Positions 3,928-5,217 of a stretch of 5,217 nt of DNA are shown one piece after another. Source of the stretch: Deltaproteobacteria bacterium (GTDB taxonomy: Bacteria > Desulfobacterota > Binatia > Binatales > Binataceae); NCBI GenBank assembly GCA_003161515.1, contig PMOH01000511.1, positions 1 through 5,217 of the forward strand, written 5' to 3'. Each line of letters starts with the position of its first letter. Positions within the stretch are counted from its first letter, which is position 1. The notes beneath the pieces are model-generated. The model was not told the DNA's origin and made no database searches. It saw only the letters and a list, made by a program, of their open reading frames with translations. The position numbers were made by a program, and so were the translations under genes.

Positions 3928-5217
3928 TCACACACTAACCAGCTGTGCGGCTCGTTCGAGCGATACTGGCGCCGGGTCGAGCAACACTGTGATCGCGTCT
4001 TCTTCCCAGTTTGAAGCCGGGATCGAAAGAGGATCATCGGCGCGCAGCCGGTGCTCGACCACCATGCGCGCGAGGATCATGCGGCGCGCGTCGTGGCCGT
4101 TGGCGCCGGCGGTCGCGCCTTCCCACGTCATCAGCGCAGCGCTCGCTACATTGTAGAGGGCGTCGGTCGCGAGGCGGGCCAATCGCTCATGCTTTGGCTT
4201 CGCGGCGACGTCGCCGGCGAATGCGACTGCGCGATCGATTAGCTCTTCGACTTCAGAGCGGAAGGCCGCGGGAGCGGCGGTTGCTTCCTGAAGTTTCGAT
4301 TTCAGCGCGCGTCCGAGCGTTTCGTGGCCGCCGGATTTGGCGACTGCGCGATTGATCACGTCGAGCGCGTTAATGTTGCTGGTGCCCTCCCACAGCACGC
4401 CGATGTGCGCGTCGCGGATGAGCCGCGAGTTGACCCAATCCTCGATGTAGCCGTTGCCCCCGCGCACCTCCATCGCGCCGGTCGCGACGCGGATATTGTC
4501 TCGGCACGCGCGGAATTTCAGCACCGCGGTGAGGATGCGCATCACGCGCTCGGCTTCCGCGTCACCGGCGCGCGCCCAATCCATCATCGTCGCGTCGTAA
4601 GTGAAAACGGAAAGCGCCTGCTCGGTCGGCACCATTAGTTTCATCAACTGGCGCCGCAGCAATGGATGCTCGATGATCGGTTTGCCGAATGCCGCGCGAT
4701 GACGCGCGACCGCGAGCGACTCGTTGAGGCATCGGCGCATCATGCCGGCGGCGCGCGCGCCGTGCGACATGCGGCTGAGATTCACCATGTCCATCATCTG
4801 GCGCAGGCCGCGGTCGAGCGCGCCAAGTTGGTACGCGATTGCGCCTTCGAGCACGACTTCGCCGCTCGCCATCGAGCGCGTGCCGAATTTGTCCTTGAGC
4901 CGCGCGACTCGATAGCTGTTGCGCTCGCCGTTTTCCAATCGCCGCGGCATCAGGAAAAGTCCGAGCCCCTTCGAGCCGCTGGAAGCGCCTTCGGGACGCG
5001 CGAGCAGCAACACGACGTCGCCGTCAACTGCGGAGCAGAACCACTTGTCGCCGTAGAGTCGCCAGAAGTCGCCCTCGCGCTTCGCAACCACCGCGCTGTT
5101 GCCGAGGTCGGAGCCGCCGGCGCGCTCGGTCATGTACTGCGCGCCTTTGAAAATCTCGTCCATGTTCTGCGAGAGCATGCGGCCGAGGTAGCGCGTCTTG
5201 AGGTCGTCGCTGCCGTA
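3928..5217 (-). CDS. AidB-like acyl-CoA dehydrogenase (N-terminus beyond window)
   Basis: A flavoprotein of the acyl-CoA dehydrogenase superfamily, which oxidises acyl-CoA to the 2,3-enoyl-CoA and passes electrons to ETF; AidB relatives instead protect against alkylation damage. The frame is open from the stop at 3928-3930 to the right edge, giving 429 in-window residues. Compared with E. coli AidB (541 residues, from memory) roughly the first 150 or more are missing. Counting from the first in-window codon: MTERAGGSD (29-37) is the flavin/substrate signature; DKWFCSAVDGD (57-67) and LKDKFGTRSMAS (107-118) match AidB-type conserved blocks; RAAFGKP (174-180) carries the FAD-contacting Arg; EVRGGNGYIED (250-260) is the C-terminal signature; and LWEGTSN (275-281) places the catalytic Glu at 277. 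A C-terminal domain of about 150 residues follows, as in AidB. Internal ATGs such as 5178 are not the true start because conserved sequence continues upstream. Confidence 0.93.
   Translation of the reverse strand, partial: YGSDDLKTRYLGRMLSQNMDEIFKGAQYMTERAGGSDLGNSAVVAKREGDFWRLYGDKWFCSAVDGDVVLLLARPEGASSGSKGLGLFLMPRRLENGERNSYRVARLKDKFGTRSMASGEVVLEGAIAYQLGALDRGLRQMMDMVNLSRMSHGARAAGMMRRCLNESLAVARHRAAFGKPIIEHPLLRRQLMKLMVPTEQALSVFTYDATMMDWARAGDAEAERVMRILTAVLKFRACRDNIRVATGAMEVRGGNGYIEDWVNSRLIRDAHIGVLWEGTSNINALDVINRAVAKSGGHETLGRALKSKLQEATAAPAAFRSEVEELIDRAVAFAGDVAAKPKHERLARLATDALYNVASAALMTWEGATAGANGHDARRMILARMVVEHRLRADDPLSIPASNWEEDAITVLLDPAPVSLERAAQLVSV

Noticed and set aside
4011..4638. Plus-strand frames opposite the acyl-CoA dehydrogenase
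   Set aside because: Several overlapping Arg-rich frames with no ribosome sites, antisense to strongly conserved coding sequence.
1..5217. CRISPR array, tRNA or rRNA genes, transposase or defence system
   Set aside because: No regularly spaced repeats, cloverleaf-like sequence, rRNA-like stretch or relevant protein motif was seen. The window is almost filled by ordinary metabolic and envelope genes.

Overview
The window is GC-rich bacterial DNA with strong G/C preference at third codon positions. It carries five recognisable protein genes and the probable tail of a sixth. A Tat-type Rieske iron-sulfur protein, two Sec-type signal peptides and an acyl-CoA dehydrogenase point to a respiring bacterium, probably diderm, that degrades fatty or organic acids. 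The style (AidB-like dehydrogenase, a Rieske protein with a charged cytoplasmic head, and a palindromic ATTCTTCGCT/CTCAGAATGAC-type repeat) would fit an Acidobacteriota, Binatota or former deltaproteobacterial soil lineage. That placement is inference from general knowledge, not from a marker gene.

Layout. 1-68: likely 3' end of a + strand gene entering from the left. 69-178: two perfect hairpins between convergent genes. 179-1513 (-): secreted TolB/PD40-type beta-propeller. 1514-1619: divergent promoter region. 1620-2057 (+): small exported protein with a short aromatic/hydrophobic core and a Thr/Pro-rich tail. 2058-2239: spacer with a weak promoter candidate and a possible 12-codon leader ORF that abuts the next start. 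2240-2851 (+): Rieske 2Fe-2S protein of a cytochrome bc/b6f-type complex. 2875-2912: intrinsic terminator. 2933-3736 (+): alpha/beta hydrolase with its own strong Shine-Dalgarno. 3737-3927: convergent spacer holding a long imperfect inverted repeat. 3928-5217 (-): AidB-like acyl-CoA dehydrogenase, whose N-terminal part lies beyond the right edge.

The genes do not look like one operon. Strand switches, a terminator after the Rieske gene and the palindrome between convergent genes split the window into mostly single-gene units. The Rieske protein would take electrons from quinol in the respiratory chain, but no cytochrome b or cytochrome c gene is adjacent. The acyl-CoA dehydrogenase would act in acyl-CoA oxidation or in an AidB-like protective role. 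The hydrolase substrate cannot be read from sequence. I see no RNA gene, CRISPR array, transposase or defence cassette. The window looks like ordinary chromosome, and the more unusual items are the small regulatory or structural elements in the spacers.
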